Source of the DNA: an uncultured Chthonomonas sp.
Lineage (GTDB): Bacteria; Armatimonadota; Chthonomonadetes; Chthonomonadales; CAJBBX01
Length of the DNA: 64,000 nt
Direction of reading: 5' to 3'
Assembly (NCBI GenBank): GCA_903951425.1
Contig: CAJBBX010000135.1
Coordinates: 1 to 64,000, forward strand
Shown one piece after another: positions 10,234 to 18,762 of this stretch; position 1 is the first letter of the stretch; every line of letters starts with the position of its first letter. A model generated the notes under the pieces. That model searched no databases, had not been told where the DNA came from, and saw nothing but the letters and a program-made list of their open reading frames with translations. The position numbers and the translations under genes were made by a program.

Positions 10234-11520
10234 CTACTTGAACTCGGTGCGGCCGGGGATCGAGACGGCGGGGGCCGGAATGGCCGCCGTGGGGTTGGCC
10301 ATGTCAGGCACGATGCTCTCCTGCGAGTTGAGCGCCTGCTCCCAGGTGATGATCTGGCCCGTGTAGGCAGCCATGCGGCCCATAATCGCGGCCAGCGTGC
10401 TCTCTGCGACCTGACGGGCCTCGTTGAGCGGCTTACCTGCGCGGATGCTGGCGATCAGGTCCGCGTGCTCCTGCACGTAGGGGTTGGTACTCTGGCCCTG
10501 ATAGCGCCACTCGTTGGGGCCACTGATCGAGCCGGCCGCATTGGTGACACCCTTGGTGCCGACGAACCGCTCCGAGACATTGCCCGGGGTGCCGTCCCAG
10601 TGGCGGCACATGCTGAGGATGTGCACGTCGCCGGGGTAGACGAAGTCGATGGCGAAGTGGTCAAAGATGTTGCCAAACCGGGCCTCGGTGCGCTGCGACC
10701 GGCCACCCACGCCCATGGCGCTCTGCGGATGGCCGCCCAGCACCCAACAGGCGATATCGATGTTGTGGACATGCTGCTCAACGATGTGGTCGCCGGAGAG
10801 CCATGTCCAGGGATACCAGTGCCGTACCATCCACTCGAGGTCGGTCTGCGAACCCTTCTCACCGTAGCCGTTACCCACGCCGCCGCCGTTCCAGTAGACC
10901 TGGCCGCCGACAATATCGCCGATGGCGCCGGCCTGCAGCTTGGCGATGGTGGCCACGTACGGGGCCTGGTGACGCCGCTGCGTGCCTGCGACAACGCCCA
11001 GCTTCTTCTGCGCGGCAAGTTCGCCGGCGGCAAGCACGGTGCGGATGCCTGGGGCATCGGAGGCGACGGGCTTCTCCATAAAGACGTTCTTGCCGGCCTT
11101 CACCGCCGCGTCGAAGTGAATCGGGCGGAAGCCGGGCGGCGTCGCCAGGATAACGAGGTTGGCCGAGCTTGCCAGGACGCCCTTGTAGGCATCGAGGCCC
11201 ACGAACGACGTGGCGTCGGTCACCTTGAAGGCGTCCTTCAGTTGGTCCTTCAGCGCGTTCTTGGAGCCGTTGAGGCGGTCGGCGAAGATATCGCCCATGG
11301 CCACCAACTCGACGCCCTGGCTGGAGCGGAAGCAGTCATTCGCAGCGCCCGTGCCGCGTCCGCCGCAGCCGATCAGACCGACCTTGATGCGGTCGGAGCC
11401 CTGCGCGTATGCGTAGTTGCCGGTGGCAAACAGAGCCGACGCGGCGACCGCGGCCGATGCGGTAACCAGTTCGCGGCGGGAGACGCCGGCCTCGCCGACG
11501 CCCTCAGTTCCTGAGCCCAT
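10234..11520 (-). CDS. Gfo/Idh/MocA family oxidoreductase with Tat signal
   Basis: 428 residues. A Tat-type leader (SRRELVTASAAVAAS) is followed by a Rossmann fold with VGLIGCGGRGTG and the family motif EKPVA; the substrate domain includes HVHNIDIACW. Family members use tightly bound NAD(P) to oxidise or modify sugars, and exported versions are typical of carbohydrate-degrading bacteria. AGGAGG precedes the ATG. Upstream partner of the exported isomerase gene and preceded by the SUMF1-like gene, all on the minus strand. Confidence 0.9.
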   Translation of the reverse strand: MGSGTEGVGEAGVSRRELVTASAAVAASALFATGNYAYAQGSDRIKVGLIGCGGRGTGAANDCFRSSQGVELVAMGDIFADRLNGSKNALKDQLKDAFKVTDATSFVGLDAYKGVLASSANLVILATPPGFRPIHFDAAVKAGKNVFMEKPVASDAPGIRTVLAAGELAAQKKLGVVAGTQRRHQAPYVATIAKLQAGAIGDIVGGQVYWNGGGVGNGYGEKGSQTDLEWMVRHWYPWTWLSGDHIVEQHVHNIDIACWVLGGHPQSAMGVGGRSQRTEARFGNIFDHFAIDFVYPGDVHILSMCRHWDGTPGNVSERFVGTKGVTNAAGSISGPNEWRYQGQSTNPYVQEHADLIASIRAGKPLNEARQVAESTLAAIMGRMAAYTGQIITWEQALNSQESIVPDMANPTAAIPAPAVSIPGRTEFK

Positions 11521-11617
11521 GAGTCCTCCTTGCGGAAGCCGTTCAAATGGCGGCTCCCAGGGTTGAAGCCCGTACCCGCGGCGCGCAAGCCGCCGGGCCG
11601 GGCGCTAAGTTCGCCGA

Positions 11618-12460
11618 CTACGGCTCGCACACGACCCGGAAGCCGCAGAACGATCCGTCGGAAAGCCACCACTTGCTCTTGGGTATCTGCGGGTCGGTCT
11701 CGTTCCACGCGGGCGTCTGCCACGCGCGAGCGCCGGGGCCCACCTGCGGAGCCTTGTCATTCCAGCTTCCGCCGCAAAGCACGGGCTTGCCGTCACGGCC
11801 CACACACCACTCGCCCGCGTTGCCGATCATGTCGAACAGACCGAGGGCGTTGGCCGTCTTCTTGGCGACCGGATGGGTAGAACCGCCGCCATTCGCGTCA
11901 TACCAAGCCGACTTGGCCAGGGCCGCGGGAGCCACCAGCGTGGCAGGCGCGGCGCCCGCCCGGCAAGCGAACTCCCACTCGGCCTCGGTCGGCAGGCGGA
12001 ACTTCTTGCCGGTGACGAGCGAGAGCCACCTGCAGAAATATTCGCCGCTGTAGGGTGTGACGTTGATGACGGGGAAGCCCGCATGGCCCCACCCCAGGTC
12101 GGCGGGGACGTAGGGCCGGCTGGGCCGCGACACCGCGTCGGCTCCCGTGGCGCTGGCGGCAGCGCCCGCCGAGAGGGCAGTGGTCGAGAAGGGATCGTAC
12201 TGGTCCCAGGTCAACTCTGTCTTGGCGATCCAGAACGGCTTCACGGTGACCGAGGCCTTCTCGGCCTTGCCCGGCACCGCGTCGAGCACGATGACACCGC
12301 CTTTGACGGGTACCATCTCGATCTTAGCCACCGTCCTCGGTAGCGTCACGGCGAATGGCGCCGGAGCTTGGGCCGACGCACAGGCCGACGACGCGAGGAC
12401 AGCGACCAGCCCGAGCAGGCGTCCGGCGCCTGCATGTGAGAACCGACGGTTGAGAGACAT
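11618..12460 (-). CDS. Formylglycine-generating/SUMF1-like exported protein
   Basis: 280 residues: signal peptide (hydrophobic RLLGLVAVLASSACASA) followed by an FGE-sulfatase domain with PVINVTPYSGEYFCRWLS, RLPTEAEWEFACRAG, GNAGEWC and FCGFRVV. Most bacterial members of this fold are not true sulfatase activators, and no sulfatase gene is visible here, so the function is open. A GGAAGG ribosome-binding site precedes the start. The start codon overlaps, on the other strand, that of apbE. The downstream Gfo gene is 97 bases away. Confidence 0.8.
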   Translation of the reverse strand: MSLNRRFSHAGAGRLLGLVAVLASSACASAQAPAPFAVTLPRTVAKIEMVPVKGGVIVLDAVPGKAEKASVTVKPFWIAKTELTWDQYDPFSTTALSAGAAASATGADAVSRPSRPYVPADLGWGHAGFPVINVTPYSGEYFCRWLSLVTGKKFRLPTEAEWEFACRAGAAPATLVAPAALAKSAWYDANGGGSTHPVAKKTANALGLFDMIGNAGEWCVGRDGKPVLCGGSWNDKAPQVGPGARAWQTPAWNETDPQIPKSKWWLSDGSFCGFRVVCEP

Positions 12461-13418
12461 GCATTACCTTCCATGGGTTAAGCTTCTTGGAGCGGCAGCG
12501 GCCGTGGCCGCCATCGCCGCGCCGGGCGCGGCGGTCTCGCTCGAACGCTATGAGTATACGCAATACGTGATGGGCGTTCAAGCACGCATCGTGATGTATG
12601 ACGTATCCGAGGCCCGAGCAGTGCGCGCTGCCAGGGCGGCATTCGACCGCATGACAGCCCTTGACGCCTCGATGAGCGACTACAAGCCCGACAGTGAGCT
12701 GAACCGGATTTGCACGGCGGCGGTACATCGGCCGACCCGCGTGAGCCGAGACCTGTTTGAGGCGCTTCGCCTGGGAGGGCAGGTGTCGCAGCGTAGCTCC
12801 GGCGCCTTCGATGTCACGGTGGGGCCACTCGTGGCCCTCTGGCGATCAGCCCGTAAGTCGGCAGCTCTGCCGGACGCCGCCCTGCTGGCCAACGCCAAGC
12901 GGCGAACAGGATGGGGGCTCGTCCGGCTACGCCGCGATCGAACCGTCGAACTCCTTCAGCAAGGGATGCGCCTCGACCTGGGAGGCATCGCCAAAGGCTA
13001 CGCCTGCGACGCCGCCCTCGCCGCCCTGAGGCGCGCAGGATGCCGTAGGGCGCTGGTGGAGATGGGCGGCGACCTGGTGGCCGGCGATGCGCCGCCCGGA
13101 GCCGACGGCTGGCAGGTCGAGGTGGCCAATCCCGGCGCAGGTAGCCCGCGTGTGATCCTCTCGGTCACCCGTTGCGGGGTCTCCACATCCGGTGACACGG
13201 AGCAGTTCGTCGAAATCGGCGGCCAACGCTACTCGCACGTCGTGGATCCGGCAACCGGCATGGGGCTTACGACCCGCTGCGCAGCGACGGTGATCGCACC
13301 GCGCGGCGCCCTCTCCGATGCACTCTCCACGGCCGCGTGTGTGCTGGGCCCGGACCGAGGCAAGGCGCTGGTGGCGACGCAGAAGGGGTGCCGCAGCCTC
13401 ATCCGAGTTGTACAATGA
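12459..13418 (+). CDS. apbE: FAD:protein FMN transferase (ApbE family)
   Basis: 319 residues; transfers FMN from FAD onto threonine of partner flavoproteins (RnfG/NqrC/urocanate-reductase types) outside the cytoplasmic membrane. A signal-peptide-like start (WVKLLGAAAAVAAIAAPGAA) precedes motifs SMSDYKPDSELNRI, SSGAFDVTVGPLV, LDLGGIAKGYACD, MGGDLVA and YSHVVDPATG; the last includes the Mg/FAD-binding region. The reading frame is open further upstream, but the chosen ATG is the only one that gives a signal peptide. No obvious target flavoprotein is encoded in the window. Confidence 0.9.
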   Translation: MHYLPWVKLLGAAAAVAAIAAPGAAVSLERYEYTQYVMGVQARIVMYDVSEARAVRAARAAFDRMTALDASMSDYKPDSELNRICTAAVHRPTRVSRDLFEALRLGGQVSQRSSGAFDVTVGPLVALWRSARKSAALPDAALLANAKRRTGWGLVRLRRDRTVELLQQGMRLDLGGIAKGYACDAALAALRRAGCRRALVEMGGDLVAGDAPPGADGWQVEVANPGAGSPRVILSVTRCGVSTSGDTEQFVEIGGQRYSHVVDPATGMGLTTRCAATVIAPRGALSDALSTAACVLGPDRGKALVATQKGCRSLIRVVQ

Positions 13419-13488
13419 CGGCACAGCCGCGTCGATATCGCGGCGGACTGGCTATGCAGGTGACCTCCTTCTACGAAAGGGCCATTGC

Positions 13489-14934
13489 GTGAACGTTAGA
13501 TTGACCGACGGTAGGGACCTTCCCATCGAGATGCACAAGGTGCGCATCGTGCAGCGCACGCGCCTGGCACCGGCCGCCGAGCGTTTGGCCGCCATGCAGG
13601 AGGCAGGCTACAACACGTTCCTGCTCCGCACTCGCGACGTGTTCATCGACATGCTCACCGACAGCGGCACCAACGCCATGAGCGACTGCCAGCTGGCGGC
13701 CATGATGGTGGCAGACGACGCCTACGCCGGCGGTGAGAGCTACTACCGTCTGGCCGACGCCATCCGCGATGTCCTGGGCCTGGAGCACTTCCTGCCCGTA
13801 CACCAGGGACGGGCCGCCGAGCATCTGATCGCCAAGACCTTCGTCAAGCCAGGCCACAAGGTAATCACCAACTACCACTTCACGACCACGCGGGCCCACT
13901 TCGAGCTGATGGGCGGCGAGGTGTTGGAGCTCTACACGTCCGAGGCGCTGAAGACCGCCAGCACGCACCCCTTCAAGGGCAACATGGACACCGACCGGCT
14001 GGAGGCCGCCATCGCCGAGAACGGCGCGGAGGCGATCCCCTTCATCCGCATGGAGTGCACCACCAACCTCATCGGTGGCCAGCCCTTCTCGATGGCCAAC
14101 CTCCGCGAGGTGAGCCGCATCGCCCGAAGGCACGGCATCATGCTCGTCCTGGACACGAGCCTGGTCAGCGAGAACGCCTACTTCATCAAGCGGCGCGAGG
14201 CGGAGTTCGTCGATGCAAGCATTGGCGACATCGTGAAGGCGATGTTGGCCGAGGCCGACATGATGTACATGTCGGGCCGCAAGAGCACCTGCGTCCGCGG
14301 CGGGTTCATCGCGACCAACCGCCGCGAGATCTTTGACGCGATCCGGCCCTGGCTACCCGTCTACGAGGGCTTCCTCACCTACGGCGGAATGTCCAGCAAG
14401 GAGATCGAGGCCATGGCTGTGGGCCTCCGGGAGATGACCGACCTGGAGGTCGCCAGTAGCTCGGCCGACCTGATCGCCCACTTCGTCGCTCGCATGGTCG
14501 AAGAGGGTATCCCCGCCGTGACGCCTCCGGGCGGGCTCGCGGGCCACGTGGACGCATCAAAGCTCCTGCCCCATCTGCCGCAGACCGTCTACCCGGCGGG
14601 CGCGCTGGCGGCGGCGGTCTACCTCACCTCCGGCGTCCGCACCATGGAGCGCGGAACGGTGAGCACGGATCGCGATGTGCATGGCAACGAGGTGATGGGC
14701 GACCTGGAGCTGGCGCGGTTCGCGGTGCCCCGCCGCGTCTACACGATGAGCCACATCGAGTACGTGGTGGATCGCCTGAAGTGGCTGAAGGAGCACGCCG
14801 ACCTGGTGGGTGGCCTCCGCTTCGTGGAGGAGCCGCCGGTACTCCGCTTCTTCTTCGGGAAGATGGAGGACCTGGGCGGCTGGGGCGCCCGCCTGGCCGC
14901 GGCGTTCGAGAAGGACTTCGGACCCGAGGCGTAG
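13489..14934 (+). CDS. tnaA: Tryptophanase / tyrosine phenol-lyase family PLP enzyme
   Basis: About 481 residues. Beta-eliminating lyases of this family split tryptophan or tyrosine into indole or phenol, pyruvate and ammonia. Family motifs: NTFLLRTRDVFIDMLTDSGT, SYYRLADA, HQGRAAEHL, LDTSLVSENAYFIK and the PLP-lysine segment MSGRKST. The GTG at 13489 with GAAAGG upstream is taken as start; an internal ATG at MHKVRIV is an alternative. Follows apbE by 70 bases. Sequence alone does not separate tryptophan from tyrosine specificity. Confidence 0.82.
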   Translation: MNVRLTDGRDLPIEMHKVRIVQRTRLAPAAERLAAMQEAGYNTFLLRTRDVFIDMLTDSGTNAMSDCQLAAMMVADDAYAGGESYYRLADAIRDVLGLEHFLPVHQGRAAEHLIAKTFVKPGHKVITNYHFTTTRAHFELMGGEVLELYTSEALKTASTHPFKGNMDTDRLEAAIAENGAEAIPFIRMECTTNLIGGQPFSMANLREVSRIARRHGIMLVLDTSLVSENAYFIKRREAEFVDASIGDIVKAMLAEADMMYMSGRKSTCVRGGFIATNRREIFDAIRPWLPVYEGFLTYGGMSSKEIEAMAVGLREMTDLEVASSSADLIAHFVARMVEEGIPAVTPPGGLAGHVDASKLLPHLPQTVYPAGALAAAVYLTSGVRTMERGTVSTDRDVHGNEVMGDLELARFAVPRRVYTMSHIEYVVDRLKWLKEHADLVGGLRFVEEPPVLRFFFGKMEDLGGWGARLAAAFEKDFGPEA

Positions 14935-14959
14935 CTCCGGCGTTCCGCCTGCGACATCA

Positions 14960-14985
14960 GGGCCCATGGGATCACCCGTGGGCCC
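14960..14985. terminator. Hairpin between convergent tnaA and rarA
   Basis: GGGCCCATGGG (14960-14970), loop ATCA, CCCGTGGGCCC (14975-14985): eleven pairs with one G-T. No T-tract follows on either strand. Position 25 bases after tnaA and 15 before the rarA stop supports a shared terminator. Confidence 0.55.
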
Positions 14986-14999
14986 GTTGCCTTGGTCGG

Positions 15000-16373
15000 C
15001 TACGCCTCGCCGTCAGGACGGCGTGCTGCAACGCGAGCTCGAATCTTCGCTTCGTAGCCGATCTCCTTGGGCTCATAGTAGGGCTGCGAACGGGCCTCGG
15101 CGGGCAGGTACTCTTGCGCCACCCAGCCTCCGGGGTGGTCGTGCGGGTAGAGGTAGCCATGGCCGTGGCCGAACTGCTCCAGCCCCGAGTGCGAGGCATT
15201 GCGCAGGTGGAGGGGGGCCTGGGCGGCGCCGCGGCTCTTGATGTCCTCCATGGCGCGGGTCAGGGCCACCATCGATGCGTTGCTCTTAACCGCCGACGCC
15301 AGGTAGGTCGTGGCCTGGGCCAGCGTGAGCTGCGCCTCCGGCATGCCGATCATCTGGACCGACTGGGCCGCGGCCGAAGCCACCAGTAGCGCCATGGGGT
15401 CGGCATTACCCACGTCCTCGGAGGCCAGGATCACCAGCCGCCGTGCGATGAAGCGTGGGTCCTCGCCTGCCATGAGCATCTTGGCCAGCCAGTAGACCGC
15501 CGCGTCGGGATCGGAGCCGCGCACCGACTTGATGAAGGCTGAGATCGTGTCATAGTGCTCGTCGCCGGTGGCGTCGTACGCAATGGCGCGACGCTGCACG
15601 GCCTCTTCAGCAGCGGCAAGCGTGATGCGCCGGGTACCCGGCTCAGCTTCACGGACGAGGCCTGCGGCCGCCTCCAGTGAGTTCAGCGCGGTACGTGCGT
15701 CGCCGCCGGCTGCGCGCACGATGTGGTCCAGGGCGTCTTCATCCACATCAATCCCGGACGCGCCGAGGCCCCGCTCGGGGTCGGACAGGGCGTTCAGGAT
15801 GATCGCCCGAATCCCAGCCTCGTCCAGCGGGCTGAGGCGGTAGAGGCGCGACCGGCTGATGAGCGGGCCGTTCACCGAGAAGTAGGGGTTCTCAGTAGTG
15901 GCCCCCACCATGACGATGACACCCTCCTCGACATGCGGCAGGAGGGCGTCCTGCTGGGCACGGTTCCAGCGGTGGATCTCCTCGATGAAGAGGATCGTAC
16001 GCTTGCCCAGCCGCTGGCGCCGCTCGCGGGCGCGGGCAATCACCTGCCGCAACTCGGGTACGCCCGACGTGACCGCCGAGAAGGGCTCGAACGCCGACCG
16101 GGTGCCGTTGGCCACGATACCCGCGAGCGTCGACTTCCCGCAGCCCGGCGGTCCTCATAGGATGATGGAGGAGAGGCGGTCGCCCTCGATGGCATGCCGC
16201 AGGCCCGTGCCGGCGCCCACGATCTCCTGCTGGCCCACGAACTCGGCCAGCGTCCGAGGTCGCATGCGAGCAGCCAGCGGCGCATCGGGCCCCGCGCCGG
16301 GCCGCTCTTCCGACGCGGCCACCGGAAGCTCGTCGGCGAAGAGACCCCCGTTCTCGTGCTGTTTGGCGCCCAT
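15000..16373 (-). pseudogene. rarA: Replication-associated recombination ATPase RarA, interrupted by in-frame TGA
   Basis: AAA+ ATPase (MgsA/WRNIP1 family) acting at stalled replication forks. From the ATG at 16373 (MGAKQHENGGLFADE) one frame runs 458 codons to 15000 and shows RPRTLAEFVGQ, Walker A GPPGCGKST, Walker B ILFIEEIHRWN, sensor GATTENPYFSVN and the C-terminal domain. A TGA at 16157-16155 falls just before the Walker A glycine, where homologues read LWGPPG, so the expected Trp codon TGG has become TGA. Everything else is intact. Either a point nonsense mutation or a sequence error. TGA is a normal stop in neighbouring genes, so recoding is unlikely. Confidence 0.85.
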
Positions 16374-16380
16374 GGGGCGT

Positions 16381-16389
16381 ACTATAGCA
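16381..16389 (-). promoter_or_regulatory. Extended -10 promoter immediately upstream of rarA
   Basis: On the reverse strand TGCTATAGT (extended -10) ends seven bases before the rarA ATG, so transcription would begin at or next to the start codon, implying a leaderless or near-leaderless mRNA. No Shine-Dalgarno sequence is present. Confidence 0.5.
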
Positions 16390-16412
16390 CACCCCGCCGG
16401 CGTCGGCACGGG

Positions 16413-16418
16413 TAGAAT
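16413..16418 (+). promoter_or_regulatory. -10-like element upstream of the MBL-fold gene
   Basis: TAGAAT lies ten bases before the ATG at 16429, and there is no ribosome-binding site between them. A very short or absent leader is predicted. Confidence 0.4.
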
Positions 16419-16428
16419 CCGGCCCACC

Positions 16429-17190
16429 ATGCACATGACTATCCTGGGTTCCGGCACGTCGCACGGCGTGCCCATGATCGGCTGTCACTGCAACGTTTGC
16501 ACGTCCACAGACCCGCGGAACCGACGACTGAGGCCCTCGGCCTGCGTCACGAACGGGTCCGAGACGATCCTGATCGACGCCACGCCGGAACTGCGCCTTC
16601 AGGCGCTAGCGGTGGGCCTTGACCGCGTCGATGCGGTTCTGGTCACCCACACCCACGCGGACCACATCATGGGGCTGGACGACATACGGAGGTTCAACGA
16701 CCTCGCCGGCAGGAGCCTGCCCATCTACGGTTCGCAGGAGTCGCTGGACGATATCCACCGCATCTTCCGGTACGCCTTCATGGAGACGCAGATTGGCGGC
16801 GGCAAGCCCCGCCTCGACCTTGAGTTGCTCGACAGCCCGGCCCGCGTCTGCGGCATGAACGTGACGCCGATCCCGGTGCTCCACGGCGCGCTACCGATCC
16901 TGGCCTACCGAATCGACGACATCGCCTATGTCACGGATGTGAACTACATCCCGCCGGCCGGCATGGCGATGCTGCGCGGGCTGCGGCTGCTCGTGCTCGA
17001 TGCCGTGCGGCCGCTGGCGCACTCGACGCACTTCGGGCTGGAGCAGGCCGTGCCCATCGCCGCCGCGTTGGGCGCGGAGCGGACGCTCTTCACGCATCTC
17101 TCACACGCATACGACCACGCCAAGACGAACGCCATACTGCCCGCGGGCATGGAACTGGCGTACGACGGACAGGTCATCGACCTGGATTGA
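16429..17190 (+). CDS. MBL-fold metallohydrolase (PhnP-like phosphodiesterase family)
   Basis: 253 residues. Begins MHMTILGSGTSHGVPMIGC with a Cys pair (CHCNVC) typical of PhnP-like cyclic-phosphodiesterases, followed by the metal-binding motif THTHADHIMGLDD, the later IPVLHG histidine, TDVNY aspartate and FTHLSHAYDH. PhnP hydrolyses ribosyl 1,2-cyclic phosphate in the phosphonate pathway, but no phn gene is nearby, so the natural substrate is unknown. Start chosen at the ATG that gives the family N-terminus; the frame extends upstream without similarity. Confidence 0.85.
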   Translation: MHMTILGSGTSHGVPMIGCHCNVCTSTDPRNRRLRPSACVTNGSETILIDATPELRLQALAVGLDRVDAVLVTHTHADHIMGLDDIRRFNDLAGRSLPIYGSQESLDDIHRIFRYAFMETQIGGGKPRLDLELLDSPARVCGMNVTPIPVLHGALPILAYRIDDIAYVTDVNYIPPAGMAMLRGLRLLVLDAVRPLAHSTHFGLEQAVPIAAALGAERTLFTHLSHAYDHAKTNAILPAGMELAYDGQVIDLD

Positions 17191-17275
17191 GCCGCACTGC
17201 GCCGTTCGGCAGGAATCCGGCGGCCGATGTCGCAATACAGATCCATCGACCACTCCAGCCAGGGAGGCTACGCTC

Positions 17276-18712
17276 ATGAAGATCGCCATGATCGGCGCGG
17301 GAAGTATCGTCTTCACCAAGACGCTGATGAACGACATGCTGAACACGCCCGCGCTGCAGGGGGCCACCTATGCCCTGATGAGCCCCACCGAGACGAAGCT
17401 GCGCCGCATGGAGGCCTTTGTTAACCGGATGATCCGGGAGAACGGCCTGCCTGCGAGTTGCTATGCGACCACCGATCGCCAGGAAGCCATCCGCGATGCC
17501 GACTTCGTCGTCTGCATGGTGCAGGTAGGCGGCACCGATGCATTCCGCGTGGACTATGAGGTGCCTCTGAAGTACGGCGTCGACCAGTGCATCGGCGACA
17601 GTCTGGGGCCCGGCGGCGTCCTGCGGGGGCTCCGGTCCATACCGGTCCTCACGGGCATCGTGCAGGACATGGAGCGCGTGGCCAAGCCGGGCGCCCTGCT
17701 GCTGAACTACACCAATCCCATGGCCGCTTGCTGCTACGCGCTCGGACGTGTGAGCAACGTGCCGTACATCGGCCTCTGCCACGGCGTGCAGACGACGCTT
17801 GACCTGATCTCCGGCTACGTGGACGTGCCCAAGAGCGAGATCGACTTCCTGTGCGCGGGCATCAACCACATGGGCTGGTTCCTGAAGCTGGAGCGCGAGG
17901 GGCAGGACCTCTACCCGCTCTTCAAGCAGCGGTGCGAGGAGCCTGGCTACTACGTGAACGAGAAGGTCCGCATCGAGATGATGCGCCACTTCGGCTACTT
18001 TATGACCGAGAGCACCGGCCACCTCTCCGAGTACCTCCCCTGGTTCCGGAGCAGCAAGCGGGCTATGGAGCTCTATTGCGACGAACCAGCCTTCGGAGGC
18101 GAGTCGGGCGCCTACTTCAAGTGGTCCACGGCAGTGGCCGACAAGTACACGCAGACGGACCCGCTGCAGTTCGAGTCGCCCCTGCTGGAGCCGAGGAGCG
18201 TCGAGTACTGCTCGCACCTGCTGGAGGCCGCGGCCACCGGCAAGCCCTTCCGGCTCCAGGGCAACGTGCGCAACGACGGCTACATCGACAACCTGCCCCG
18301 CGGCTGTTGCGTCGAGGTACCGGTCTACGTCGACCGCGAGGGGTTCCACCCGCTGCGCGTTGGCAACCTGCCGCCGCAGTGCGCCGCCGCGAACCAGAGC
18401 AACGTCACCGTGCAGACGCTGGCTGTGGAAGCGGGCCTGAACGGCGATCCCGAGTTGGCAATGAACGCCATCGCCATGGACCCGCTTACTTCAGCCTGCT
18501 GCACGCTGGCCGAGGTGCGTGAGATGACCGCCGAGATGCTGGCAGCCGAGGCGCCGTGGCTACCGCAGTTCGCCGGCAAGGCGCTGAAGCCCACGCCGAC
18601 AATCAGCGTGCCGGCGGACGTGGTCCGCGCCAACGTGCCGCTCGATCCCGCGCTGGCCATCGGCAAGCGGTTCGGTACGCTCATCTCCCAGAACACCGAC
18701 GGCCCAGCTTAA
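17276..18712 (+). CDS. GH4 family glycosidase (alpha-galactosidase/alpha-glucosidase type)
   Basis: 478 residues of the NAD- and Mn-dependent glycoside hydrolase family 4. Rossmann start MKIAMIGAGSIVFT, then VGGTDAFRVDYEVPLKYG, GDSLGPGG, NYTNPMA, GLCHGVQ and the metal-binding Cys/His in LCAGINHMGWF. The pattern is closest to MelA-like alpha-galactosidases, but GH4 specificity (galactoside, glucoside, galacturonide) cannot be settled by reading. Cytoplasmic; no signal. AGGGAGG precedes the start. Ends before a strong hairpin. Confidence 0.88.
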   Translation: MKIAMIGAGSIVFTKTLMNDMLNTPALQGATYALMSPTETKLRRMEAFVNRMIRENGLPASCYATTDRQEAIRDADFVVCMVQVGGTDAFRVDYEVPLKYGVDQCIGDSLGPGGVLRGLRSIPVLTGIVQDMERVAKPGALLLNYTNPMAACCYALGRVSNVPYIGLCHGVQTTLDLISGYVDVPKSEIDFLCAGINHMGWFLKLEREGQDLYPLFKQRCEEPGYYVNEKVRIEMMRHFGYFMTESTGHLSEYLPWFRSSKRAMELYCDEPAFGGESGAYFKWSTAVADKYTQTDPLQFESPLLEPRSVEYCSHLLEAAATGKPFRLQGNVRNDGYIDNLPRGCCVEVPVYVDREGFHPLRVGNLPPQCAAANQSNVTVQTLAVEAGLNGDPELAMNAIAMDPLTSACCTLAEVREMTAEMLAAEAPWLPQFAGKALKPTPTISVPADVVRANVPLDPALAIGKRFGTLISQNTDGPA

Positions 18713-18728
18713 TCCGCGGACCCGACAA

Positions 18729-18758
18729 CTCCGGGGCGGCGCGGCTGCCGCCCCGGAG
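18729..18758. terminator. Hairpin between convergent GH4 and acetylesterase genes
   Basis: Perfect 12-base-pair stem CTCCGGGGCGGC (18729-18740) / GCCGCCCCGGAG (18747-18758) with a six-base loop. It fills the 50-base gap between the two convergent stops and has no T-tract. Confidence 0.6.
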
Positions 18759-18762
18759 GCCG

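Noticed and set aside
10096..11514. Long plus-strand open frame of 472 codons opposite the Gfo/Idh/MocA gene
   Set aside because: The reverse strand encodes a clear oxidoreductase with Tat signal; the plus frame has low-complexity His/Gly/Ala composition typical of shadows.
11618..12460. Sulfatase maturation enzyme
   Set aside because: The SUMF1 fold is present but no sulfatase is encoded nearby, and many family members are not formylglycine-generating, so only a family name is given.
16155..16157. TGA read as tryptophan or selenocysteine
   Set aside because: Many adjacent genes end at TGA and use TGG for Trp; no stem-loop context for selenocysteine was noticed and Sec is not expected in Walker A.
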